A DNA stretch of 64,000 bases from Erwinia sp039023475 (lineage in GTDB: Bacteria; Pseudomonadota; Gammaproteobacteria; Enterobacterales; Enterobacteriaceae): positions 62,001 through 126,000 of the forward strand of contig NZ_JBCHVB010000006.1 of the NCBI RefSeq assembly GCF_039023475.1. The letters are read 5' to 3'. The number at the start of each line of letters is the position of its first letter. Position 1 is the first letter of the stretch. The notes below the pieces were generated by a model. That model made no database searches. It had not been told where the DNA came from and worked only from the letters and a program-made list of their open reading frames with translations. Both the position numbers and the translations under genes were made by a program. This document shows, piece after piece, positions 1 to 8,195 of the stretch.

Positions 1-159
1 TCCGGCTGAACCACTCGCCAATTGAACCCGCCAGGGCGCGCCCGTTATTAATAATAACGAGATTTTTAATTGCGATATTGATAATGCAATAGCATAACCC
101 AACCGAAACTTATTCAAATAAAAATATCAGTGCGACATTATTATTAAGAAGAATCCCAT

Positions 160-173
160 TAGACCATGGTCTA
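160..173. promoter_or_regulatory. Perfect 14-bp palindrome, possible operator
   Basis: The sequence tagaccatggtcta is its own reverse complement. It lies in an AT-rich, gene-free stretch near the window edge. A dimeric repressor site is one reading, but no target gene is visible, so this is only a candidate. Confidence 0.25.
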
Positions 174-482
174 CAAAAATGAAAAAGGAAGGAAAAAACG
201 GTTTTATTATTAAATAATTAGGGCTGTCACCTTCTTATTCATATAACAAATCAAAACCCGTACAGATATTAACTTTTCGCTTTAATTTTTAGCAGAATTA
301 CCTTATTCACGCTTCACTTCCGTCAGTAAAAATCAGGAACGATCTGGTAAGGAAAGGCCCACGACAAGGGAGGAATTAGGTTATCGGGTCGCGTGAATGG
401 GAAGCTACATAGCCATAGAGGCGCAGAGCAAGAAGAACTAGCAATTCCTGACTTCAGCCAGGGTGTTCGTCGCCCAGGCTTA

Positions 483-545
483 TCTCTCCCGGTGTGTTGG
501 TTCGCTGAAAAACCGGGAGAGAAAGCCGCAGCGCCCAGAGGGCGC
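483..545 (-). terminator. Hairpins downstream of yfeY
   Basis: A perfect 10-bp inverted repeat (tctctcccgg 483-492 with ccgggagaga 513-522) is followed by a compact GC hairpin (gcgccc 531-536, gggcgc 540-545). The compact hairpin lies just past the yfeY stop on the minus strand. There is no strong T-run, so intrinsic termination is plausible rather than certain. Confidence 0.45.
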
Positions 546-557
546 CGTTAATAAGGC

Positions 558-1172
558 TTATCGCCGCCAGATGATTTTACTGATGGTCCAGCTTTTCAGG
601 GTATCGTCCGGTGGAATAAGGCCTTCGGGACCGTGCCATTCACCGCTAAACAGGTAGCTGATATGCTGACTGCCGGGCGCTTTACACTCCAGGCCTTCGC
701 TATCGCTGCCGGTGCCTTTCCGGCAGGCGCCATACGCTTTACTGTAAAGCTCGCTGAAGGCTGTACCGATCTTGTTGCCATCGGCCTCAACCTGGTCATC
801 CATAACGTCAATGCGGCTGACGGTCGCGTCGCCGGTGATTTCCATTTTGACCTGACCGTCATTCATGGCCTGGAAAAAGCTCACGACCTCACCGTTTTGG
901 CCACGCATGCCTTTACGCAGGCGATATTCCCCTTTCAGGCCGTTGCTGACGGCTTCCAGGTTCATTGCCGTGCTGCCATTAACGTCCCCTACGCCGCTTT
1001 CCGTTACCGTCAGGCTGGCGTCAAACCAGCGCAGCGGAGAAAGGCTTGACCAGGAGTAGGTCAGCGGATTCCACCAGGTAACCCCGCTGTCGGGTTCCGG
1101 GGCGGAGCCTGAACTTGCGCAGCCGGTCAGCAGTAACGCAGCGGCGATCAGCGCCGGACGAACAGTTTTCAT
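558..1172 (-). CDS. yfeY: YfeY, predicted RpoE-regulated outer-membrane lipoprotein
   Basis: The 204-aa product opens with a lipoprotein signal: MKTVRP, a hydrophobic stretch, then lipobox LLTGC with Cys near residue 18. Two Ala/Ser residues follow the Cys, which argues for outer-membrane sorting. The start at 1172 is chosen because an AGGAG sits 7 nt upstream and it removes an 8-residue extension that would spoil the signal peptide. In E. coli, YfeY is a sigma-E-regulated lipoprotein of unknown function. The gene follows yfeZ and ypeA in the same order as E. coli and is probably co-transcribed with them or read from its own promoter. No enzymatic motif is visible. Confidence 0.85.
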   Translation of the reverse strand: MKTVRPALIAAALLLTGCASSGSAPEPDSGVTWWNPLTYSWSSLSPLRWFDASLTVTESGVGDVNGSTAMNLEAVSNGLKGEYRLRKGMRGQNGEVVSFFQAMNDGQVKMEITGDATVSRIDVMDDQVEADGNKIGTAFSELYSKAYGACRKGTGSDSEGLECKAPGSQHISYLFSGEWHGPEGLIPPDDTLKSWTISKIIWRR

Positions 1173-1211
1173 TGCAACTCCTGTCAAAATAACCAAAGAC
1201 GATCAATCCGG

Positions 1212-1238
1212 TTGGAGTACCAGAATGCTGAAAAGTTT
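1212..1238 (-). promoter_or_regulatory. Possible sigma-E promoter of yfeY
   Basis: On the minus strand a -35-like AAACTT (1233-1238) and a -10-like TCCAA (1212-1216) are separated by 16 nt. This approximates the sigma-E pattern GAACTT-N16-TCTGA. It lies about 40 bp upstream of the yfeY start and overlaps the yfeZ stop. It was picked because the yfeY family is known to be sigma-E dependent, so the match is partly expectation-driven. Confidence 0.35.
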
Positions 1239-1693
1239 TACCCGTCGTTCAGTTCCGGATTAAAACAGTCCCGCAGATGCGCATTCAGGCCGAGATATAA
1301 CAACGCCAGCAGGTCGAAACCGGTAAAAATAATGACGAGCGGAGAAACGTCTGCCGTCGCGCTCCAGAGAGTGACGCCCTGCAAAATTAAGGTTGCTGTC
1401 AGCGACAGGCAGAGCACCTGCCGCCAGGCCCGCCAGAGCCGGGGGAAGCGCTGCCGGTAGCCGGTCAGCAGCAGTCCCAGGGCGGCTGGTATGCCCAGCC
1501 CCAGACCAAGCCAGAAAGCGTGGGCGTCAGGATAGAACAGCGCAAGCAGGGCGCTCCCCTGCTGTCGGGATGCGCCCGCCGCCACAAACAGCACCCAGGT
1601 TCGTGCCTGAAGGAGCAAAACGGCCCAGAAGCCCGGCGGGAGCTTCAGCTGACCTTTGCTATCGTAATCGTCAGGGGAGTAAGTCAGGTTCAT
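1238..1693 (-). CDS. yfeZ: YfeZ, DUF2919 inner-membrane protein
   Basis: The 151-aa hydrophobic protein has about four predicted membrane segments. It carries the DUF2919 opening (YSPDDYD..G.LKLP..FW) followed by LLLQARTWVLFVAAGASRQQG. The start at 1693 gives the usual family length of about 150 aa; an in-frame ATG at 1729 would add 12 residues ahead of the conserved block. It sits between ypeA and yfeY as in E. coli, with 51 nt between the ypeA stop and this start. Function is unknown. The family call is firm, the exact start less so. Confidence 0.85.
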   Translation of the reverse strand: MNLTYSPDDYDSKGQLKLPPGFWAVLLLQARTWVLFVAAGASRQQGSALLALFYPDAHAFWLGLGLGIPAALGLLLTGYRQRFPRLWRAWRQVLCLSLTATLILQGVTLWSATADVSPLVIIFTGFDLLALLYLGLNAHLRDCFNPELNDG

Positions 1694-1744
1694 TGTACCG
1701 GCTTTGGGCAAAAAGCGGCGGACGGCCATTCCCCGTTCTTCATA

Positions 1745-2170
1745 TCAATATTCGCGATCTTCAATCAGGCGTTTGCCCAGCAGCATACTGTCCTGAATTT
1801 CGTAGTCCAGCTTCTCATAGAAGCCCAGAACAGCATCATTATCTTCACGCAGCATGATGTTAATTTTTGGGCAGCCCCGGGCGATAAGCTTTTTCTCCAG
1901 CCGGTTAATCAGCGCATTGGCGAAGCCGCGGCCCTGATAATCGGGATGGATGCCGAGATAATAGGCCGAACCGCGATGCCCGTCGTAGCCGCCCATCAGC
2001 GTGCCGACAATTTCGCCGCCTACCACCGCCACCAGAAAAAGATCGGGGTCGTGACTGAGCTTGCGCTCAATGTCGAGTTCGGGATCGTTCCACGGGCGCA
2101 GCAGATCGCAGCGCTCCCACAGGGTAATAACTTCTTCTAAATCGTCCTGGCTGAAGACGCGAATTTCCAC
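1745..2170 (-). CDS. ypeA: YpeA, GNAT family N-acetyltransferase
   Basis: The 141-aa protein covers one GNAT fold. The acetyl-CoA binding loop is visible as YYLGIHPDYQGRGFANALINR (split: YYLGIHPDYQGRG then FANALINR), and the C-terminal GFYEKLDYE motif is typical. GTG at 2170 is chosen because it gives exactly the E. coli YpeA length and begins VEIRVFSQDD; the open frame extends upstream to 2254, but that extension is low-complexity and unlike the family. The substrate is unknown. It is the first gene of a minus-strand run with yfeZ and yfeY, divergent from amiA. Confidence 0.88.
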   Translation of the reverse strand: MEIRVFSQDDLEEVITLWERCDLLRPWNDPELDIERKLSHDPDLFLVAVVGGEIVGTLMGGYDGHRGSAYYLGIHPDYQGRGFANALINRLEKKLIARGCPKINIMLREDNDAVLGFYEKLDYEIQDSMLLGKRLIEDREY

Positions 2171-2378
2171 GGCGTTGTCCCGGATGTTAACCACAATTTG
2201 CTGATTATTACGCTTTCTTTCGCCGGTGCAACCCTCAGAGCGGTTTAAAGGCAAAAAAAGTCGTGAAATCTTATTAGTCTGCTGAAATAAAAAGTAAAAC
2301 GCTGAAATAGTTACCTGCTCGCCGCTGGCGTATTGTTACGATATAACAAAAGGGAACTTACTCCCTCAGGATGTTGTA

Positions 2379-3245
2379 ATGAAAAATTTTGGTTCCATGA
2401 CGCCGCTTATCGCCCGTCGCCGTCTGCTGCTCTCCGGCGTGGGGCTGGCGCTGATGGCTACCGCGCCTGCCAGAGCCAAACCGGAACAGGCTGAACTGAA
2501 GGTTAAACACTCCCGCAGGAAAGCGCCTTCAGCGAACGGCAAAAAAATAGTGATGATCGACCCCGGCCACGGGGGAATAGATCCAGGCGCGGTCGGTGAA
2601 AAGGGGTCGGAAGAGAAACATGTGGTACTGGAGATCGCCAATCATATCCGCAAGTTGCTTAGCGCGCATCCCACTATCGAAGCCCGCCTGACGCGGGAGG
2701 ACGATAATTTTATCCCATTGGGCGAGCGGGTCGAGATTGCTCATCACCACGGTGCCGACCTGTTTATGTCGATTCATGCCGATGGCTTCACCAGCCCTCA
2801 GGCTAACGGCGCCTCGGTGTTTGCGCTCTCCAACCGCGGGGCCAGCAGCCGTATGGCGCGCTATCTGTCAAAGCGGGAAAACGCCGCTGACGCTATCGGC
2901 GGCGTAAAAGTCGCGCAGAAAGATCGCTACCTCCAGCAGGTGCTGTTCGATCTTGTCCAGACGGACACCATTAACAACAGCCTGACGTTGGGTAAACACA
3001 TTATTAATCAGATTCGCCCGGTTCATCATCTTCACAGCCAGCACACGGAACAGGCCGCCTTTGCCGTACTGAAATCCCCCTCTATCCCGTCGGTGCTGGT
3101 GGAAACCTCGTTTATCACCAACCCGGCAGAAGAGCGTCTGCTGGGCACCTCCGCCTTTCGCCAGAAGATTGCCAGTGCCATTGTGGATGGCATTATCAGT
3201 TACTTTGCCGGGTTCGATACGCACAGTCGCCGCCCGGCCCGCTAA
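2379..3245 (+). CDS. amiA: AmiA, Tat-exported N-acetylmuramoyl-L-alanine amidase
   Basis: The 288-aa protein cleaves the amide bond between MurNAc and L-Ala in septal peptidoglycan during daughter-cell separation. It starts with a twin-arginine signal (ARRRLLLSG then a hydrophobic core ending ARA), which matches the known Tat export of AmiA. The Amidase_3 domain follows from about residue 55, with zinc/catalytic elements in DPGHGG, EKHVV, SIHADGF and VLVETSFITN. A CAGG lies upstream of the ATG. The gene is 47 nt ahead of hemF, the conserved enterobacterial pair. Activation by EnvC is expected for this family but is not visible here. Confidence 0.96.
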   Translation: MKNFGSMTPLIARRRLLLSGVGLALMATAPARAKPEQAELKVKHSRRKAPSANGKKIVMIDPGHGGIDPGAVGEKGSEEKHVVLEIANHIRKLLSAHPTIEARLTREDDNFIPLGERVEIAHHHGADLFMSIHADGFTSPQANGASVFALSNRGASSRMARYLSKRENAADAIGGVKVAQKDRYLQQVLFDLVQTDTINNSLTLGKHIINQIRPVHHLHSQHTEQAAFAVLKSPSIPSVLVETSFITNPAEERLLGTSAFRQKIASAIVDGIISYFAGFDTHSRRPAR

Positions 3246-3248
3246 AAT

Positions 3249-3277
3249 ATGACGTATACTGCGCGCGTCATTTTTTT
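3249..3277 (+). terminator. Hairpin with T7 run between amiA and hemF
   Basis: A 6-bp stem (atgacg 3249-3254, cgtcat 3266-3271) is followed by seven T residues (3271-3277), 16 nt before hemF. The loop contains tatact (3255-3260), a good -10 candidate for hemF. It could be a weak amiA terminator or an attenuator on read-through into hemF, with a hemF promoter embedded in it. Confidence 0.5.
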
Positions 3278-3292
3278 CAGTCAGGTTGAGTT

Positions 3293-4201
3293 ATGAACGC
3301 ACCCCACATCGCCCAGGTTAAGCAATATCTGCTGGATTTACAGGATCGCATTTGCCAGCAGCTGGCTCAGGCTGACGGCGGCAGCGCATTTGAAGAGGAT
3401 AGCTGGACGCGCGAAGGCGGCGGCGGCGGGCGCAGCAGGGTGCTGCGTAAGGGAAACCTTTTCGAACAGGCCGGCGTAAACTTTTCTCACGTGCATGGCG
3501 ACAAAATGCCGGCGTCAGCCACAGCCCACCGTCCGGAGCTGGCAGGACGCAGCTTTGAAGCGCTCGGCGTCTCTCTGGTGATCCATCCTGAAAATCCCTA
3601 CGTGCCAACCAGCCACGCCAATGTCCGCTTTTTTATTGCTGAAAAGCCAGGGGCAGAGCCGGTCTGGTGGTTCGGCGGCGGCTTCGATATGACGCCCTAT
3701 TACGGTTTCGAAGAAGATGCGGTTCACTGGCACCAGACTGCTTTCAACCTCTGTCAGCCCTTCGGTGAAGAGGTTTATCCCACCTATAAAAAGTGGTGCG
3801 ACGATTACTTTTTTATCCGCCACCGCAACGAGCAGCGCGGCATTGGCGGGCTCTTTTTTGACGATCTTAATACGCCCGATTTTCCTACCAGCTTCCGCTT
3901 TATGCAGGCCGTTGGCGACGGTTTCCTTGATGCCTATCTGCCGATCGTCGAACGCCGAAAAGCGCTGCCGTGGGGAGAGCGTGAGCGGGAATTCCAGCTT
4001 TATCGCCGGGGGCGCTATGTGGAGTTCAATCTGGTATGGGATCGCGGCACGCTGTTCGGGCTGCAAACCGGCGGGCGTACCGAATCGATTCTGATGTCAA
4101 TGCCGCCGCTGGTGCGCTGGGAATATGATTATCAGCCGCAGCCGGGAACGCCGGAAGCCGCACTCTACAGCGACTTCCTGCCGGTGAAAGCCTGGATTTA
4201 A
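3293..4201 (+). CDS. hemF: HemF, oxygen-dependent coproporphyrinogen III oxidase
   Basis: The 302-aa enzyme decarboxylates coproporphyrinogen III to protoporphyrinogen IX using O2, the aerobic route in haem synthesis. Length and sequence match the family along the whole protein: the EEDSW.REGGGGGRSRVL motif near the N-terminus, FGGGFDMTPYY in the middle, and the RRGRYVEFNLVWDRGT block near residue 240. ATG at 3293 follows a GTTGAG. It lies downstream of amiA on the same strand, as in E. coli, and converges on maeB. Confidence 0.97.
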   Translation: MNAPHIAQVKQYLLDLQDRICQQLAQADGGSAFEEDSWTREGGGGGRSRVLRKGNLFEQAGVNFSHVHGDKMPASATAHRPELAGRSFEALGVSLVIHPENPYVPTSHANVRFFIAEKPGAEPVWWFGGGFDMTPYYGFEEDAVHWHQTAFNLCQPFGEEVYPTYKKWCDDYFFIRHRNEQRGIGGLFFDDLNTPDFPTSFRFMQAVGDGFLDAYLPIVERRKALPWGEREREFQLYRRGRYVEFNLVWDRGTLFGLQTGGRTESILMSMPPLVRWEYDYQPQPGTPEAALYSDFLPVKAWI

Positions 4202-4239
4202 GCCGCAGGGCCGGAGAGGCATTCCGGCCCCGTTCCGGC

Positions 4240-6519
4240 CTACAGCGGCGCCGTCTGGGCCTCAACGACCGCCAGCGCCACCATATTCACGATGCGCCTG
4301 ACCGAGGCGATGGGGGTGAGCACGTGAACCGGTTTGGCGATACCCATCAGTACAGGGCCTACGGTTACGCCTTCTGAACAGGAAACGCGCAGCAGATTGT
4401 AGCTGATCCTCGCGGCCTCGACGTTCGGCATAATCAGCACGTTGGCCGACCCTTTCAGCGGGCTGTCAGGCATCAAATCCTGGCGGATACTCTCGTCCAG
4501 CGCGGCATCGCCGTGCATTTCGCCATCAATTTCCAGCTCCGGCGCGCGCGCTTTCACCCGCGCCAGCACGTCACGCATTTTACTGGCCGCCGGAGCGTCA
4601 GAGCTGCCGAAGCTGGAGTGGGACAGCAGCGCTACTTTAGGCTCAATGCCGAAGCGGCGAACGGTTTCCGCTGCCATGATCGTCAGTTCGGCCAGCGCCT
4701 CCGGGGAGGGATCTTCATTAACATAGGTATCCGCAATGAAGGTGTTGCCGCTCGGCAGCAGCAGTGCATTCATCGCCCCGGCAACCGTCGCACCTTTACG
4801 GAAGCCAAACACTTTTTCCACCACCTCAAAGTGCTCTTTATAATCCCCGACGGTGCCGCAGATAAGCGCGTCCGCTTCGCCCCGCTGCACCATGATTGCG
4901 CCGATCAGCGTTGGGTTGCCAATCACCGCCCGCTGCGCCTGCGCCGGAGTGACGCCACGTCGCTTCATAATCTGATAATAGTCCCCCCAGTAGGCTTTGA
5001 AACGCGGATCGGACTCGTTATTGACGACCTCAAAATCGCGGCCGGCTTCAATTTTCAGCCCCAGCTTTTTCAGCCGCATCTCAATAACGCCGGGGCGGCC
5101 TATCAGCACCGGCTTCGCCAGACCCAGGCTGACCAGTTCCTGAGTGGCGTGCAGCACTCTCGCCTCTTCCCCTTCCGCCAGCACCACGCGCTTCGGCTCT
5201 TTACGCGCCTGGGAAAAGATCGGTTTCATAAAGAGATTGGTTTTATAGACGAACTCGCTGAGCTTTTCGCGATAGGCCGCAAGATCCTCAATCGGGCGCG
5301 TCGCCACGCCGGAGTCCATGGCCGCTTTCGCCACGGCGGGCGCAATCTGCACAATCAGCCGTGGGTCAAAGGGTTTCGGGATCAGGTAGTCAGGCCCGAA
5401 GGCAAGCTCCTCATCGCCATACGCCGTTGCCACCACGTCGTTCTGCTCTGCCAGCGCCAGCTCGGCAATCGCGCGAACGGCAGCCAGCTTCATCTCCTCA
5501 TTGATCGCCGTGGCCCCCACGTCAAGCGCCCCGCGAAAGATGAACGGAAAGCAGAGGACATTATTGACCTGATTAGGATAGTCAGAGCGACCGGTGCAGA
5601 TAATGGCATCCGGACGCACCTCCTTCGCCAGCGGAGGCAGGATTTCAGGTTCCGGATTCGCCAGCGCGAGGATAAGCGGATCGCGGGCCATCTTTTTGAC
5701 CATGGCAGGCGTCATCGCTTTTGGTCCGGAGCAGCCCAGGAAAATATCGGCGTCAGCAATAACCTCATCCAGCGTGCGCTTCCCGCTGTCTTTGATGGCA
5801 TAGGCCGCTTTGGTCACGGCCATATTTTCTTCACGGCCCTGATAAATCACTCCTTTAGAATCGCAGACGGTAATGTTATGCCGCTGCATGCCTGACGCCA
5901 CCAGCAGATTCATACAGGCAATAGCCGAAGCACCCGCGCCGGAAACCACCAGGCGAACTTCCGCGATATTTTTGCTGACCACCCGCAGGCCATTCAGCAC
6001 GGCAGCGGTACAGATAATCGCGGTGCCGTGCTGATCGTCATGAAATACCGGAATGTTCATGCGCTCGCGCAGCGCCTTTTCAATATAGAAACATTCCGGG
6101 GCTTTAATATCTTCCAGGTTGATGCCGCCAAAAGTGGGCTCCAGCGCGGCGATAATATCGATAAGCTTGTCCGGGTCCATCTCATTCACTTCGATATCAA
6201 AGACGTCGATACCGGCAAATTTTTTAAACAGAACGCCTTTCCCCTCCATGACCGGCTTGCCCGCCAGCGCGCCAATATTGCCCAGCCCCAGCACCGCCGT
6301 TCCGTTGGAGATTACCGCAACCAGATTCCCCCGGGCGGTATATTTATGCGCAGCAAGGGGATCGGCAGCAATCTCAAGACAAGGTGCCGCCACGCCGGGC
6401 GAATAGGCCAGCGCCAGATCGCGCTGCGTCGCCAGAGGTTTGGTGGGAGAGACCTGAATTTTGCCAGGAACGGGGTACTGATGAAAATCGAGCGCACTCT
6501 GCTTAAGCTGTTCGTCCAT
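4240..6519 (-). CDS. maeB: MaeB, NADP-dependent malic enzyme
   Basis: The 759-aa protein decarboxylates malate to pyruvate with NADP, feeding NADPH and acetyl-CoA supply. It has two parts: an N-terminal malic-enzyme and NAD-binding region (residues about 1-425, including SPGVAAPCLEI, HDDQHGTA and VVSGAGASA) and a C-terminal phosphotransacetylase-like domain (about 430-759), which in this family is regulatory. The start at 6519 has AAGGA upstream and gives exactly 759 aa, the E. coli length; the upstream ATG at 6558 adds 13 unrelated residues. The eut operon that separates hemF from maeB in E. coli is absent here. Confidence 0.97.
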   Translation of the reverse strand: MDEQLKQSALDFHQYPVPGKIQVSPTKPLATQRDLALAYSPGVAAPCLEIAADPLAAHKYTARGNLVAVISNGTAVLGLGNIGALAGKPVMEGKGVLFKKFAGIDVFDIEVNEMDPDKLIDIIAALEPTFGGINLEDIKAPECFYIEKALRERMNIPVFHDDQHGTAIICTAAVLNGLRVVSKNIAEVRLVVSGAGASAIACMNLLVASGMQRHNITVCDSKGVIYQGREENMAVTKAAYAIKDSGKRTLDEVIADADIFLGCSGPKAMTPAMVKKMARDPLILALANPEPEILPPLAKEVRPDAIICTGRSDYPNQVNNVLCFPFIFRGALDVGATAINEEMKLAAVRAIAELALAEQNDVVATAYGDEELAFGPDYLIPKPFDPRLIVQIAPAVAKAAMDSGVATRPIEDLAAYREKLSEFVYKTNLFMKPIFSQARKEPKRVVLAEGEEARVLHATQELVSLGLAKPVLIGRPGVIEMRLKKLGLKIEAGRDFEVVNNESDPRFKAYWGDYYQIMKRRGVTPAQAQRAVIGNPTLIGAIMVQRGEADALICGTVGDYKEHFEVVEKVFGFRKGATVAGAMNALLLPSGNTFIADTYVNEDPSPEALAELTIMAAETVRRFGIEPKVALLSHSSFGSSDAPAASKMRDVLARVKARAPELEIDGEMHGDAALDESIRQDLMPDSPLKGSANVLIMPNVEAARISYNLLRVSCSEGVTVGPVLMGIAKPVHVLTPIASVRRIVNMVALAVVEAQTAPL

Positions 6520-6561
6520 TATCAGGATCCTTTCGTTTTTTTCAGGAGAGGAAAACAAGGC

Positions 6562-6567
6562 AGTATA
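6562..6567 (-). promoter_or_regulatory. maeB promoter -10 candidate
   Basis: Read on the minus strand this is TATACT, about 43 bp upstream of the maeB ATG. A T-rich -35-like TTTTTG lies 16 bp further upstream. The -10 is good, the -35 weak. Confidence 0.4.
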
Positions 6568-6984
6568 GAAGCCTGGGGGTCAGCAAAAACTTGAAGCGGG
6601 CCATAAAACGAGGAGTTAAGCGACTGTTACGCAATAATTTCCCCACCGGCAATAAAGGAAGTGACCGCCAGCATAAGGAAAAACAGAAAATGCCCTTTTC
6701 GGGCAGTAAACGGACAAATGCGCCCGAAAGAGCAAACACGACGACGCGAAAACCGGGTAAAAATAGTGATCGCCGCCGGCTGCTTTGCGGCGGTGCGCAC
6801 CGGAATGCTGAAGAGCTGCTACACTTTCAGGTGCCGCAATTTTTGCGTTGCACGATCCAATCATTGGGCGAACCCATTGCAACAATCAGAGAAAACGCAT
6901 TCCCATTACAGGACGTCTGATGCAATGTTTGGCCTGAGAACAGACTACCGTGTCGGCCAGCTTTGACGTCACTGATGAACCTCT

Positions 6985-7039
6985 CCCGACAGGCGTCGGG
7001 CGGTTGGCGTTGCCGGCTTTCAGCCCCCAACGCGTTGGG
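6985..7039 (+). promoter_or_regulatory. Structured element upstream of talA
   Basis: It contains a hairpin cccgac-aggc-gtcggg (6985-7000) and a perfect 14-bp palindrome cccaacgcgttggg (7026-7039). An outer pairing of ggttggc with gctaacc (one G-U pair) could enclose the palindrome as RNA. It lies 90-145 bp upstream of talA. It may be an mRNA leader structure or a protein binding site; the sequence alone does not decide. Confidence 0.35.
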
Positions 7040-7128
7040 CGAGCTAACCCCGTTCCTGACAGCCTCCGGGCCAGAGTGACCGCCACGGTTATATTTGCTT
7101 TGCAGATTGCATATCAAGGAGCCATGAG

Positions 7129-8079
7129 ATGAACCAGCTAGAAGCACTGAAACAATACACCACCGTGGTGGCTGACAGTGGCGATATCGAATCCATTCGT
7201 AACTACCACCCCGAAGATGCTACCACCAACCCGTCTCTGATCCTGAAAGCCTCCGGCCTCGATTCCTACAAGCACCTGATCACCGACGCCATCGACTACG
7301 CGAAAAAGCAGGGTGGCAGTAAAGAAACGCAGATTATTAATGCCAGCGACAAAGTTGCCGTCAATCTGGGCATGGAAATACTGAAAAGCGTGCCGGGCCG
7401 CGTCTCTACTGAAGTGGACGCCCGCCTCTCCTTTGACCGCGGCATGTGCGTCACCAAAGCGGAAAAGCTGGTCAGAATGTATGAGGACAACGGCATTGAC
7501 CGCTCGCGCATCCTGATCAAACTCGCTTCCACCTGGGAAGGTATCCGCGCGGCGGAAGAGCTGGAAAAAAATGGCATCAACTGTAACCTGACGCTGCTCT
7601 TCTCCTTCGCCCAGGCCCGCGCCTGCGCCGAAGCGGGCGTATTCCTGATCTCCCCGTTTGTCGGACGCATCTACGACTGGTACAACACCCGTAAGCCGCT
7701 CGACCCTTATATTGTGGATGAAGATCCGGGCGTGGTTTCCGTGCGTAATATCTACGAGTACTACAAGCAGCATCGTTATAACACGGTGATCATGGGTGCC
7801 AGCTTCCGTAAAACGGAACAGATCCTGGCGCTGGCAGGCTGTGACCGTCTGACCATTTCCCCTGACCTGCTGAAGCAGCTGCAGGCGAGCGACGCGCCGG
7901 TAGAACGTAAGCTGGTGCCTTCCACGCAGGGCTTCCACCACCCGGCCCCTCTTTCAGAATCTGAATTCCGCTGGGAACATAATCAGGATCCAATGGCGGT
8001 TGAGAAACTGGCCGAAGGTATCCGTCAGTTCGCGGTTGATCAGCAGAACCTGGAAAATGTCCTGGCTGCCAGACTGTAA
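7129..8079 (+). CDS. talA: TalA, transaldolase A
   Basis: The 316-aa enzyme transfers a dihydroxyacetone unit between sedoheptulose-7-P and glyceraldehyde-3-P in the pentose phosphate pathway. The N-terminus carries the transaldolase signature (DATTNPSL), and the Schiff-base lysine lies in ILIKLASTWEG near residue 132. AAGGAG sits 7 nt upstream of the ATG. Another ATG six bases earlier (7123) runs straight into a stop and is not used. The next gene, tktB, is 116 nt downstream on the same strand, the talA-tktB pair of E. coli. That pairing is why talA rather than talB is called. Confidence 0.95.
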   Translation: MNQLEALKQYTTVVADSGDIESIRNYHPEDATTNPSLILKASGLDSYKHLITDAIDYAKKQGGSKETQIINASDKVAVNLGMEILKSVPGRVSTEVDARLSFDRGMCVTKAEKLVRMYEDNGIDRSRILIKLASTWEGIRAAEELEKNGINCNLTLLFSFAQARACAEAGVFLISPFVGRIYDWYNTRKPLDPYIVDEDPGVVSVRNIYEYYKQHRYNTVIMGASFRKTEQILALAGCDRLTISPDLLKQLQASDAPVERKLVPSTQGFHHPAPLSESEFRWEHNQDPMAVEKLAEGIRQFAVDQQNLENVLAARL

Positions 8080-8105
8080 CCCATTCCTAAATGGGCGGAG
8101 AATGA

Positions 8106-8135
8106 CCCGCTTTTGCGTACGACACCAAAAGCGGG
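8106..8135 (+). other. Perfect 10-bp hairpin between talA and tktB
   Basis: The arms cccgcttttg (8106-8115) and caaaagcggg (8126-8135) are perfectly complementary around a 10-nt loop. No T-run follows, so it is not a simple terminator. It could stabilise the talA 3' end or be a processing site inside the talA-tktB transcript. Confidence 0.5.
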
Positions 8136-8195
8136 CTGTTACGTCGTTGTACGTACCCCGCCCGTTTTATCCCACTAAAACTCAGGGAGAAAAAG

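Larger units (their letters stand above)
1..557. other. AT-rich intergenic region, no gene seen
   Basis: No supportable coding frame is visible. The first 300 bases are clearly more AT-rich than the genes. They hold a 7-bp AT hairpin (43-59, cgttatt/aataacg) and a perfect 14-bp palindrome (160-173). A 15-codon ATG frame at 165 has no ribosome binding site and was not called. The right end carries hairpins that look like the 3' end signal of yfeY. In E. coli the neighbour on this side of yfeY would be yfeX; nothing resembling it is visible. Confidence 0.6.
6520..7128. other. 609-bp maeB-talA divergent intergenic region
   Basis: This gap separates two divergent genes and holds no convincing ORF. 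A maeB -10 candidate lies at 6562-6567. Further right are several inverted repeats: cgccgc/gcggcg (6771-6792), a tight hairpin (6985-7000) and a perfect palindrome (7026-7039). The talA ribosome binding site AAGGAG is at 7116-7121. The gap is longer than needed for two promoters, which suggests a structured talA leader or extra regulation. Confidence 0.6.

Noticed and set aside
4513..5895. 460-codon open frame on the plus strand opposite maeB
   Set aside because: It is antisense to a conserved enzyme, has His/Arg-rich composition typical of the complementary frame of a GC-rich gene, and lacks a ribosome site.
6827..7147. Minus-strand frames of 66 and 106 codons in the talA leader
   Set aside because: Both overlap the structured leader or the talA start and show no start signals or known domains.
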